IMG/VR virus record: IMGVR_UViG_3300033996_001274
Span: 1 to 63,060 of that record
Direction: 5' to 3' (one strand)
Origin: a virus
DNA: 63,060 nt
The number at the start of each line of letters is the position of its first letter. Within the stretch, counting starts at the first letter, position 1. The notes below the pieces were generated by a model that was not told where the DNA came from, made no database searches, and saw nothing but the letters and a program-made list of their open reading frames with translations. Positions 44,069 through 52,359 of this stretch are shown in pieces. The position numbers and the translations under genes were made by a program.

Positions 44069-44767
44069 TTATTTATTTAATACTTCTAATAACTTATGAG
44101 TCTTTTTCGTTTCATCATTCATTTTACCGATATGACAAGAACAAGCTAAAACTGAAACTTTCCCTAACTCCATACCACTTTCTCTCGCTAAGAACTTACC
44201 CATCTCAACCAATGCAGTGTAATCTGCGTAACCTGATTTAGATACTCTATTTGAACGAATGATTGATGTTAGGTATATTTTACCACCACGAGGTTTGATA
44301 TCAATCCCTAACATACAAGGTTGTGAATATGGATTTCTAGCATCTCTGCTCGGGTCAAAGATAATCAATTCACATCTCTTAACTGCTTTACCTGTCTTTA
44401 GAATTTTGATTACATTTTCTACTTGATTAAAAGTTCCTTGCCATGCAATCATTCTACCCCAATATGAATCATGCCAATGGTCTTTAATAAATTTATATTC
44501 CAATCCCTCTTCGGCTACAAAGAATGGGTTATCTGAAACCTTTGGTTGTGGTTCTAAGAATGTTACGGTCTTTGCGTAATCAATTCTATCATCACCCATA
44601 ATCTCTCTAAAATGTGGGTCGAACCAATCATCAGATTTAAATTCGGTGATTTCTGTCATTACGTTTAACTCTTCGGTTAAATCGCCTACCTTTACACCAT
44701 TGGCAATAAGGTGTTTAGATACCTTTACCCATGCATCTCCCGGAGATGTTGCTTCTATAACTGTCAT
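44069..44767 (-). CDS. Thymidylate-synthase-fold enzyme, probably dCMP-hydroxymethylase-like
   Basis: A 232-residue protein. YWGRMIAWQG (102-111) and QVENVIKIL match the thymidylate synthase core, SQPC gives the catalytic cysteine (151), and HIG near 212 the late histidine. From RSN (171-173) the spacing to Asp182 is the same as in T4 gp42, where Asp replaces the Asn that reads dUMP. This points to dCMP as substrate and 5-hydroxymethyl-dCMP or 5-methyl-dCMP as product. The sequence is divergent, so the reaction is inferred. Confidence 0.72.
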   Translation of the reverse strand: MTVIEATSPGDAWVKVSKHLIANGVKVGDLTEELNVMTEITEFKSDDWFDPHFREIMGDDRIDYAKTVTFLEPQPKVSDNPFFVAEEGLEYKFIKDHWHDSYWGRMIAWQGTFNQVENVIKILKTGKAVKRCELIIFDPSRDARNPYSQPCMLGIDIKPRGGKIYLTSIIRSNRVSKSGYADYTALVEMGKFLARESGMELGKVSVLACSCHIGKMNDETKKTHKLLEVLNK

Positions 44768-44778
44768 ATTATTTTATT

Positions 44779-46011
44779 TTATACTTTACGAAATACCCAA
44801 ACTGGTTCACAAAATGTTTTACCAGCGTTTTCAATTGCTTTTTGCTTTTCTTCTTCAGAATATCTATCCTCATCTCCTTCAATCATTGCACCTGCTCCAA
44901 TGCTACCCGGCCGTTTAGCCATTTCCATACCTAAACATCCTTGATATTCTGCACCTTCTAATGTGGAAATAAAATCGTTCATTGGGTTAGTGATTTCCTG
45001 TTGACCTTTACCATCACCTTTTGATGATGCATATACATCTGCAATATTAACTGCTAGATACCCACCCTTACGGATAGTAGGCCATACTTTTTCAATCGTT
45101 GCGTGTAAGAATAATTTATTCCATGCATCAATATTTTTATATCGAATCCAACTTTGAGTATCATCATATGAATACCTCTCTACGTTGAAATATGGAGGTG
45201 AGCTGAATACAATATCGAAATAATCGGTATACTCGCTATAATCCATATCCTCCGCGGGAGAACAATGAAAGGTTGCCCTCTTATCAGTTTCAAAGAAACC
45301 ATTATTCTTTTTATAGAATTCAGCTTGTTTTTCGTATATCGGATGATTTTCTTTACGCGGGTCAATACCTACATAATGCTCACCATACTCTGATGCGAAA
45401 AATCCACATAATCTATCACCCCATCCAGCAGAAATATCTAATACATTCTTTGCTTGAACGAAATCATAAAGTGCCTTTGCTACATTTGGTTTGAACTGAG
45501 AACAAATATACTTTCTTAAAGATAGACAAGTTCTTAGAGTATTTTTACTAACCTCATCAAATTTTAGAGTATACATTCCACCAATTAGTGAAAACATAAA
45601 ATCAGGGTTATTCCAAGTACGGAATGGGCCAGGTGATACCGTCCCATCTACGCTCCATCTATTTGCTTGTTGAAAATGATTCGATGCCCCATTACCGGTA
45701 TTCAACCTTCTTACATATTGTTGTTTACCTTGAAATCCTAATGGATAGCGGGTTTCGGATGCTTTACGAGGAAACCACTCACCTTCGGTTAGAAGTTCGT
45801 GATAACGAGTTCCTTTTAATTTAAGATACTCTTTTCTTGCATCCTCTTCAGAAATGTCTGCATATGGTAATTCATATGTCATACATACTTTGGCAAGAGA
45901 TTCCTTAACGTCTTCTCTTTCGTATGTTTTTTTAATGTGAGACCACTCGTCTTTATCGATATAAAGATATGGTGTCATACCATAAAATTTATCAAAATAC
46001 TCTATGTACAT
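44779..46011 (-). CDS. SPPY-type methyltransferase
   Basis: A 410-residue protein. LDISAGWGDR (191-200) is the SAM loop, YVGIDPRK follows, and FSSPPYF (269-275) is the catalytic motif of amino-methyltransferases acting on DNA. The first 180 residues are unassigned. Related to the 35606-37240 protein in the catalytic half (AGWGxR, SPPYFNxExYS), but not in the N-terminal part. It has its own promoter and precedes the thymidylate-synthase-like gene by 11 bases. Confidence 0.8.
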   Translation of the reverse strand: MYIEYFDKFYGMTPYLYIDKDEWSHIKKTYEREDVKESLAKVCMTYELPYADISEEDARKEYLKLKGTRYHELLTEGEWFPRKASETRYPLGFQGKQQYVRRLNTGNGASNHFQQANRWSVDGTVSPGPFRTWNNPDFMFSLIGGMYTLKFDEVSKNTLRTCLSLRKYICSQFKPNVAKALYDFVQAKNVLDISAGWGDRLCGFFASEYGEHYVGIDPRKENHPIYEKQAEFYKKNNGFFETDKRATFHCSPAEDMDYSEYTDYFDIVFSSPPYFNVERYSYDDTQSWIRYKNIDAWNKLFLHATIEKVWPTIRKGGYLAVNIADVYASSKGDGKGQQEITNPMNDFISTLEGAEYQGCLGMEMAKRPGSIGAGAMIEGDEDRYSEEEKQKAIENAGKTFCEPVWVFRKV

Positions 46012-46045
46012 AACCTTTTATTATTTTATTCAGTTTATATTTTAT

Positions 46046-46077
46046 CAAAGATACGAAAAATATTCCGTATTTCCAAA
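46046..46077 (-). promoter_or_regulatory. Bacteroidota-type promoter of the modification block
   Basis: Minus strand TTTGG (46073-46077) and TATCTTTG (46046-46053), 19 bases apart, 34 bases before the start at 46011 and directly after the stop of the helix-turn-helix gene. The clearest consensus match in the window. Confidence 0.88.
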
Positions 46078-46263
46078 TCAAATGTGTGTCCACGTTTGAC
46101 GTTTCACAATTTCCATAATATTCCACGTACTAACCTTAAAGTTTCTTGCTATAACATTAACTGAAAACCCTTTCTTAAAAAGGTCTCTTATTGATATAAC
46201 TTGCTCGTTTGTTAGTTTAGCTTTAGGATGATTTTCCCCTCGTCTATTATTGGATACATTCAT
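46078..46263 (-). CDS. Solitary helix-turn-helix protein
   Basis: A 61-residue protein: GENHPKAKLTNEQVISIRDL followed by a helix-turn-helix (VIARNFKVSTWNIMEIV). This is the DNA-binding tail often attached to phage HNH homing endonucleases; the nuclease part is absent here. It may be a remnant or a small regulator. It overlaps the thioredoxin gene by 17 bases. Confidence 0.6.
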   Translation of the reverse strand: MNVSNNRRGENHPKAKLTNEQVISIRDLFKKGFSVNVIARNFKVSTWNIMEIVKRQTWTHI

Positions 46264-46510
46264 TTATTGCGTTTATATATGCCATCTTCGAAGACATCCC
46301 AGTAAAGCGATTTACTTCTTTGCCATCTTTTTCAATGATAACTGTCGGTACTGAACGAATTCCGTACTTTGTTGCTTCATCATATGCTACATCTACATCG
46401 TAATCTTCAAATTTAACATTTGAAAATTGATTTTTTATTTCATTAATAACCGGAGCTAATGCTCTGCAAGGGCCACACCACACTGCTGAAAATTTCTTAA
46501 CTGTTACCAT
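46247..46510 (-). CDS. Thioredoxin
   Basis: An 87-residue, compact thioredoxin with active site WCGPC in FSAVWCGPCRALAP and the cis-proline turn SVPTVII. Directly downstream of nrdA and nrdB, so it most likely reduces the ribonucleotide reductase. Confidence 0.92.
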   Translation of the reverse strand: MVTVKKFSAVWCGPCRALAPVINEIKNQFSNVKFEDYDVDVAYDEATKYGIRSVPTVIIEKDGKEVNRFTGMSSKMAYINAINECIQ

Positions 46511-46530
46511 TTTTGTTTTTTCCTTTTTGT

Positions 46531-48312
46531 TTATCCTTCACAACTTACACATTCAGGGTCCATTGCCTTTGTAGCAATATCGCCTCTTAATACGGATTCC
46601 GTTCTCATGTAATACAATGTCTTAACTCCTTGTTTCCAAGCCTCCATTGTTACCTGATTAATCCATTTCGGTTCTGCAATTGCAGGGAATGCTAAGTTTA
46701 GTGAAACTGATTGGTCTATATATTGTTGTCTAATACCCGCCTGTCTTACTAAATCTAATTGGTTGATTTCTTTGAATGTTTTAAATACATCCTTAACATT
46801 AAATGTTTTATGTTTATCTTCAGGTAATACCTCTTCACAAAGAATTGCTTTACCATTTACAAAACACCAATTATCTAATTCTTGAATATCTTGAATAGAA
46901 CCACCATCTTCTAAAATCTTATCCCAAATTTCTTTGGTATTAATTCCAGCTTTTTTAAGTAGTTTTTCTAATTCAGAATTTCTACGAATGAATGTTCCTT
47001 TTGAAGTTTGTTCCGTAAATACATTTGCTGCCCACGGCTCAATACCAGAACTTACATCTCCACTCAATTTAGAGTTAGAAACTGTTGGTGCTATTGCACG
47101 TAAGTGAGTATTACGGAATCCACTATCTCTACACCAAAGTGGTTCACCCAATTCAGATGCCATGTCTCTACTTGCCCTTTCAGATTCAATTTTCATTTGA
47201 GAAAATATCTTACGAGTTTCAAATTGAGCAGGCATTCCTTCAAATGGAATTCCTCTTTGTTGTAAGTAAGTGTGCCATCCTAATACACCTAAACCCAATG
47301 CTCTACCTTTTTCTGCTGAACGAACTGCATTTTCAAATCCTTTCATATTCTTAGCCTTTTGTATGAATTCTGAAAGAACTCCATCTAAGAAATAAGTTGA
47401 TGTGTAAATCAAATCAGTATCCTTCCACTCATCATATTTTGCTAAGTTTAAAGAACTTAGGCAACAAACGAATGAATGTGATTCATCGGTATGTAATACA
47501 ATTTCAGAACAGATATTAGTCATAAAAACTTTCAATCCATTTTGTTTGTACATCGATGGGTTTTGTTTATTCACATTACCCTTAAATAAAATATAAGGTT
47601 CACCTGTTGCTTTTCTTTTCTGAAGTAATTTACTCCATTTTCTTCTAGCCTCAGATTCTCCATCTTGTAGTTTTCTCATAAACTTATCACCTACAACTGC
47701 ACATTGATGAAGATTTAAACATTGACGATTAACATCACCCTTCGGTTCTCTAATCTCCAACCAATCTTCAAAATCTTTATGTTCGATGTTTAAGTTTACT
47801 GATGCTGCACCTCTTCTTACTGAACCTTGATTCGTTGCAAGAATAGTTGAATCATATATTTTACCAAATGGAACTACTCCATCGGATGTACCATTACCGG
47901 TAATCTTTGCACCTGCTGGTCTGATTTGGTTGATACCAATACCAACTCCACCACCATGCTTTGCTAATAGCATTAATTCTAAATTCTTTGAACCTATATC
48001 AAAAATGGAATCTGCTACATCTATACCAAAACAACTAATAGGTAATCCCCTATCAGTACCTGTGTTTGATAATACCGGTGTAGCTAAACATAACCATCCT
48101 CTCCATATATAATCGAAAAATTTAGATGCTAGTTGCGGTTGGCCTAATCTCTGTGCTACTTTTGTAGACACTCTCCAATACGCATCTTTTGGTGTTTCTC
48201 CCTCAATTAAATAACCCTTCGATATGGTTTTAACATATACTTCGGTATTACCCCACTCCGGGAAATCGACACCAAGTTCCCATCCAAATTCTTCACCTTG
48301 ATTTTTTGCCAT
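46531..48312 (-). CDS. nrdA: Ribonucleotide reductase class I, large subunit
   Basis: A 593-residue catalytic subunit. LPISCFGI holds the first redox cysteine, TNICSEI the Asn-x-Cys-x-Glu active site, FVCCLSS the second redox cysteine region, LYYMRTES the radical-transfer tyrosines and CVSCEG the C-terminal shuttle pair. It is shorter than cellular NrdA (about 750), lacking the N-terminal ATP-cone, so it should not be switched off by dATP. This suits a phage that needs high dNTP levels. Confidence 0.95.
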   Translation of the reverse strand: MAKNQGEEFGWELGVDFPEWGNTEVYVKTISKGYLIEGETPKDAYWRVSTKVAQRLGQPQLASKFFDYIWRGWLCLATPVLSNTGTDRGLPISCFGIDVADSIFDIGSKNLELMLLAKHGGGVGIGINQIRPAGAKITGNGTSDGVVPFGKIYDSTILATNQGSVRRGAASVNLNIEHKDFEDWLEIREPKGDVNRQCLNLHQCAVVGDKFMRKLQDGESEARRKWSKLLQKRKATGEPYILFKGNVNKQNPSMYKQNGLKVFMTNICSEIVLHTDESHSFVCCLSSLNLAKYDEWKDTDLIYTSTYFLDGVLSEFIQKAKNMKGFENAVRSAEKGRALGLGVLGWHTYLQQRGIPFEGMPAQFETRKIFSQMKIESERASRDMASELGEPLWCRDSGFRNTHLRAIAPTVSNSKLSGDVSSGIEPWAANVFTEQTSKGTFIRRNSELEKLLKKAGINTKEIWDKILEDGGSIQDIQELDNWCFVNGKAILCEEVLPEDKHKTFNVKDVFKTFKEINQLDLVRQAGIRQQYIDQSVSLNLAFPAIAEPKWINQVTMEAWKQGVKTLYYMRTESVLRGDIATKAMDPECVSCEG

Positions 48313-48325
48313 AATATTGTTTTAT

Positions 48326-49339
48326 TTAAAATAAGTCATCCCAATTCTCACCTTCACCTGCTTTTGAATAATCGGTAGGTCTCATTGCGAAGAAATCCGT
48401 ATGAGTTAACCCACCTGTTAAATGATAGAACCAATCTAATTCAGATGCTTTCTTTTTATTGAATTCAAAATGGTCATCAGTACCCGGAATTGGAGTGTAT
48501 CCTAATTCAGCAAGTTTCTCATTAATTCTTTTGATGATAAAATGTTTTAGGTCATCTTTTTTCATATTCTCTAAATCACCTTGTTCAAACATCTTATCAA
48601 TAAACTTATGTTCCAAGTCCATTATCAGTTTTGCTGCTTTATAGATATCAGCTTTTGCTTCTTGTAGTAATTCTGGGAATTCATCACACATATGTCTGAA
48701 TAGTTGACAACCCATTCTACTATGTAGGGATTCATCTCTTACACTCCATTTCATTTGTTGACCAATTCCTTTTAATTTATTTCTCATTTGAAATGAGTAA
48801 AGAACTGCAAATGATGAATATAGAGATACTCCTTCTGCAAACGCAGAGAATATTGCTAAACTTCTACCAACTTCTTTTCTTGCAATTGGGTTTGTTGCCA
48901 AATCCTCATGTGACCAATCGGCTGTAGTTTTTGTTAATAATTCAAACTTTTCTGCAATTGCAGGTTCGTGTAAAAATGCTTCAAAATCATCTAATCCTAA
49001 AGTTTCATTTAAATACGAATATGCAATTGCGTGAATAGTTTCTTGAGAACCAAACATCATTGCCATCTGACGGATTTCATGTTTTGGAAACCATTTGGTA
49101 ACCATATTAGTCCAATAATCAGATACAGCACATTCAGTCTGAGCAAATCCTAAAAGTATATTACCTACTAAATTCTTTTCAGATTCAGTTAGTGTTTCAT
49201 TCCAATCTTTAATATCACCTTGCATTGGTATTTCGGTATGTAACCAAAATGCCTGTGCTTGTAATAACCATCCTTCCGTATAATATATTGGAAATTCAAA
49301 GGGTTTGAATGGAATTCTTTCAGTAAATAATTTGCTCAT
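48326..49339 (-). CDS. nrdB: Ribonucleotide reductase class I, small subunit
   Basis: A 337-residue radical-generating subunit. Iron ligands are visible in AQTECAVSDYW, QETIHAIAYSYL (ExxH and the radical tyrosine), EGVSLYSSF and RDESLHSRMG (ExxH). Upstream of nrdA with a 13-base gap, the order being nrdB, nrdA, thioredoxin in the direction of transcription. Confidence 0.95.
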   Translation of the reverse strand: MSKLFTERIPFKPFEFPIYYTEGWLLQAQAFWLHTEIPMQGDIKDWNETLTESEKNLVGNILLGFAQTECAVSDYWTNMVTKWFPKHEIRQMAMMFGSQETIHAIAYSYLNETLGLDDFEAFLHEPAIAEKFELLTKTTADWSHEDLATNPIARKEVGRSLAIFSAFAEGVSLYSSFAVLYSFQMRNKLKGIGQQMKWSVRDESLHSRMGCQLFRHMCDEFPELLQEAKADIYKAAKLIMDLEHKFIDKMFEQGDLENMKKDDLKHFIIKRINEKLAELGYTPIPGTDDHFEFNKKKASELDWFYHLTGGLTHTDFFAMRPTDYSKAGEGENWDDLF

Positions 49340-49352
49340 TTTGTAACTTTTT

Positions 49353-49523
49353 TTATTTGTTCTCTTCTACTGATAATTTTCTATAATCCGTAATAAGTTT
49401 CTTTAATTCTCCAATCGCTTTTCTTGCTCTTGATTTGGATGCCTTAGTTGCCCCGTTGTGTTCTGCTTCGAATTGAGTAAATAAATCCTTCATTTGTTCG
49501 AATAATTCAGTTGATGTTGCCAT
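49353..49523 (-). CDS. Histone H1-like (Hc1-type) mini-protein
   Basis: A 56-residue protein found by reading the gap upstream of nrdB: MATSTELFEQMKDLF, then NGATKASKSRARKAIGEL and a basic helix. The Gly/Ala, then Lys/Ser/Arg-rich helix matches the Hc1-like small histone H1 homologues of Bacteroidota, which bind DNA. It could compact phage DNA or replace host nucleoid proteins. The start at 49523 is the first ATG; a basic helix and a clean stop at 49353 support the call. Confidence 0.7.
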   Translation of the reverse strand: MATSTELFEQMKDLFTQFEAEHNGATKASKSRARKAIGELKKLITDYRKLSVEENK

Positions 49524-49557
49524 AAATTGTTTGTTTGTTAAAATGTTAAAAATTAAT

Positions 49558-49668
49558 CCAACAAAATATCTTGTTGGTGAGTATAACTATTGTATATATG
49601 AAAAAAAGAAATGATTTTTTTTAATATTTTTTTTCTTTTTTATTATCCCACATTAGCAAAAAGCTAAC
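49558..49668 (-). other. Two hairpins between helicase and histone-like gene
   Basis: The 163-base space between 49523 and 49687 has two inverted repeats: 49558-49577 (seven-base-pair arms, six-base loop) and 49653-49667 (TTAGC arms, five-base loop). Between them is a nearly pure A/T stretch. Neither is followed by a clean run of U in the direction of transcription, so I do not call them terminators. They may be processing sites or part of a promoter region. Confidence 0.4.
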
Positions 49669-49686
49669 TCCTTTATTATAATAGGG

Positions 49687-51048
49687 TTACCCCATATTTT
49701 CTACATACTTCTTATGTAGAAGTTGTTTCTGAACCATTTGTCCGTTGTTAGATTCCTTTGAAGCAATAATCCCATCAGCGGAAGCTGCATCATATACTTC
49801 GATAAATCCTGTGTTCGTATCCATCTTACAAGGGAAAGTAATTCCATCTGGCCCAAATCGGTTTTTCATAATGTGAGCCCTTGCAGTATTGTTCAATTTA
49901 TCTTTTGATTTTCTACTCCAACTCATAATGAAATCTGCATTCATAACCTTTGCATACGAATCTGCAATCTTATCTGCTTCAATTACATCTGAATCTATCG
50001 CAGAACGATTTGTTTGAGAAGCAGTCCATATTGGTATTCTCAATTCACCACCCATACCTCTAAGGTCAATATAAACACCACCTTGTTCAGCATAAGTTGA
50101 ATCCGTTTTATTTGAATGGGAAAGAAGTAAATCTGCATAATCCACAATAATTAGGTCAGGCCGGTTGCCGGTTGCAATCATTTTTTCAATATGCATTTGC
50201 AACTTCTTAACACTTACCCCTTTTGGTGGATAATATTTAATAAGTAATTTTCCTTGTAATCCTTTGATTTTTGCTTTAACATCCTCTTTTCTATCTCTCA
50301 AATCTGCAGATGGGATATGAGTAAAGACAGTATCGTATCTTGCACCTACATAGTGTTCTGATAACTCCATTGTATAATGAACTACACTTAATCCAGATTT
50401 AACTGCCGATGCACCCAATGCGGTTAGAATCCAAGTCTTACCAACACCGGATGGTGCAACTACTACTCCTAATTCTCCTGGTCCTAATCCTCCATCCATC
50501 AAATCAGTAATGGGTTTCCAATCAGTTGGGACGGTATCCCTCTTTTCATCTACTGAACGGGATTCAAAATCTAAAACATAATCATGTCCTAAATCGTTTT
50601 CAACCCCAACCTTCATTGCCTTATCTACGAGGTCTTTGATTTTATCGTAACTTCCTGCCTTTAATAAATCTACTGATTGTAGAATTACTTGTTTTAAGTT
50701 TTGATTTTTACAAAAGGATGTAAATTCCGTTTTAATGTAGGCTAAATCAGTTACGTTACCTACTTGTGTGTAGATATGACGTAATTGTTCTACAATCGTT
50801 GTTTGTAATCCTTTGTTATCTAATTTCGATAAACTTACTTTGAAAGCATCCATTGTGGGTGCTTGTCTATATTCAGTATGATAGTTAACAATTTCACTAA
50901 CTATCCATTTGTTTGCATCCGATTCAAAAAATTTGGGTGTAACAATTTCTGATATTTGGTCTAAGAATTTATCATCGGTTAATAATGCAGATACAACTTT
51001 GGATTGGAAAGACTGTCCGTATTTCGATAAGTTGTCTATATCTTGCAT
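49687..51048 (-). CDS. Replicative DNA helicase (gp41/DnaB-like)
   Basis: A 453-residue helicase: N-terminal helical domain (1-150), then a RecA-like core with Walker A APSGVGKT at 198-205, Walker B LIIVDYADLL near 300, and a Q-ATASQTNRS type motif (WTASQTNRSA). It should form a hexamer that unwinds the fork in front of the polymerase. No primase gene is visible in the window. Confidence 0.92.
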   Translation of the reverse strand: MQDIDNLSKYGQSFQSKVVSALLTDDKFLDQISEIVTPKFFESDANKWIVSEIVNYHTEYRQAPTMDAFKVSLSKLDNKGLQTTIVEQLRHIYTQVGNVTDLAYIKTEFTSFCKNQNLKQVILQSVDLLKAGSYDKIKDLVDKAMKVGVENDLGHDYVLDFESRSVDEKRDTVPTDWKPITDLMDGGLGPGELGVVVAPSGVGKTWILTALGASAVKSGLSVVHYTMELSEHYVGARYDTVFTHIPSADLRDRKEDVKAKIKGLQGKLLIKYYPPKGVSVKKLQMHIEKMIATGNRPDLIIVDYADLLLSHSNKTDSTYAEQGGVYIDLRGMGGELRIPIWTASQTNRSAIDSDVIEADKIADSYAKVMNADFIMSWSRKSKDKLNNTARAHIMKNRFGPDGITFPCKMDTNTGFIEVYDAASADGIIASKESNNGQMVQKQLLHKKYVENMG

Positions 51049-51278
51049 TATTTATTTTTTTCCTTCTTTGTTTTCGTTTTAATTTCCTCAACTTGAGTTT
51101 CAACTACTTCGGTAACTACCTCAGTCTTACTCTTTCCTTTCGATGCTTTCCATTCGCTCTTTGGAACGAATTTCCAATATCCACCTTTTACTCTTTCATC
51201 TGCTTCGATATCACTCACTCTCTTAATTTCTCCTAACGTATAGGATTTTGCTTCCTTAATTGTTTTAATACACTTCAT
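51048..51278 (-). CDS. Small Lys/Val/Glu-rich protein
   Basis: A 76-residue protein: an ordered N-terminus (IKEAKSYTLGEIKRVSDIEADE, a KGGYWKFVPKSEWK segment) and a charged tail of repeated Lys/Glu/Val. It shares one base with the helicase gene and has a good Shine-Dalgarno (GGAGG). Perhaps a helicase accessory; function unknown. Confidence 0.5.
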   Translation of the reverse strand: MKCIKTIKEAKSYTLGEIKRVSDIEADERVKGGYWKFVPKSEWKASKGKSKTEVVTEVVETQVEEIKTKTKKEKNK

Positions 51279-51300
51279 AGTTTTCCTCCATGTTTAATTG

Positions 51301-52344
51301 TTATTTTATAATAATATTTCCAAATGTTGTTTTTAACCAATCATTGATATCACCAAAGTTGTTTACCGCTTTATACTTTAAACATACCTTCATAAAATCT
51401 AATTTATTTAATTGGTCGTTTGGTTCGTTAAATTTACTCAATATATTCATTTTTATAATACCTGATATATCGGGGTCATCTAATTGCATCAATTCTCTAT
51501 TCATAAGAATCTGCTCCCTTGCAGAAAGGATATCATCGTATATCTTAATCTTACCTCTCTTCTCATCACATAGGCGGAATAAGTCATCAACAGATAATTT
51601 AACATCCTCAGTCAGTTCTGGAAACCTCTTTACGAGGGTTTTAACACCACATCCATTAACTCCTGGTATGTTATCTGATTTATCACCATCCAATACCCTA
51701 TATAAAAGTAGATTTTTTGATTCGATTCCAAATTCTTCCTTAACAACGTTCCTATTATAGATTTTCTTTTTGGTGGGTGACCAAACGATGGTTTTTTCGT
51801 TAACCAATTGAAGGAAATCCTTATCAGTTGACATAACCACCGCTTGTTCATCCTCTTTAAGTAGTTGTGTAGTGATGTAGGCCATAACATCATCTGCCTC
51901 TACACCATCATATATCATGTTGGTTACAGGTAGATAATTTAGCATTTCGTTTAACCAAACAAATTGTCTTTTCATTGATTCGCGTTCATCCTCGATATTC
52001 ATCATACCGGCATATTGACGATTCACTCTAAGTTTGTTTGGGTCTCTATCTGCCTTATAACCCGAAAATCTCTTTTTTCTACTTTGAGAGCCACCTTTAC
52101 CATCGAAAACTACAATAACACGAGTTGGTTGAACCTGACGGATAGCGTAACCTATTGATTTTAAAACTCCCGTTACTCCACCTAAGTGGTCGCCATCATC
52201 ATTCATTGTGGGAATTGATGACCAGCAACGGATGAATGTATTTAATCCATCTATTATGAGAACTCTAGAATTTCTAGTTTTAATAGAGTTGCTAGTATGT
52301 TCTTTTTCTACCGACTCTAAAATGTTTTTGTATATTGCTTTCAA
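51301..52344 (-). CDS. 5'-3' exonuclease / flap nuclease (T4 RNase H-like)
   Basis: A 347-residue FEN-family nuclease. Metal-binding acids are visible in LIIDGLN, VVFDGKGG, DGVEADDVMAY and STDKDFLQL; the helix-hairpin-helix GDKSDNIPGVNGCGVKT binds DNA. In T4, RNase H removes lagging-strand primers, which fits the surrounding replication genes. Confidence 0.92.
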   Translation of the reverse strand: MKAIYKNILESVEKEHTSNSIKTRNSRVLIIDGLNTFIRCWSSIPTMNDDGDHLGGVTGVLKSIGYAIRQVQPTRVIVVFDGKGGSQSRKKRFSGYKADRDPNKLRVNRQYAGMMNIEDERESMKRQFVWLNEMLNYLPVTNMIYDGVEADDVMAYITTQLLKEDEQAVVMSTDKDFLQLVNEKTIVWSPTKKKIYNRNVVKEEFGIESKNLLLYRVLDGDKSDNIPGVNGCGVKTLVKRFPELTEDVKLSVDDLFRLCDEKRGKIKIYDDILSAREQILMNRELMQLDDPDISGIIKMNILSKFNEPNDQLNKLDFMKVCLKYKAVNNFGDINDWLKTTFGNIIIK

Positions 52345-52359
52345 TGTGTTGTTTTTAAA

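Noticed and set aside
49558-49577. Terminator after the helicase or before the histone-like gene
   Set aside because: The stem is good, but the following bases lack a clear run of U; kept only as hairpins of unknown role.
51290-51760. Plus-strand 156-codon open frame
   Set aside because: Antisense to the FEN nuclease gene, with low-complexity translation and no promoter.
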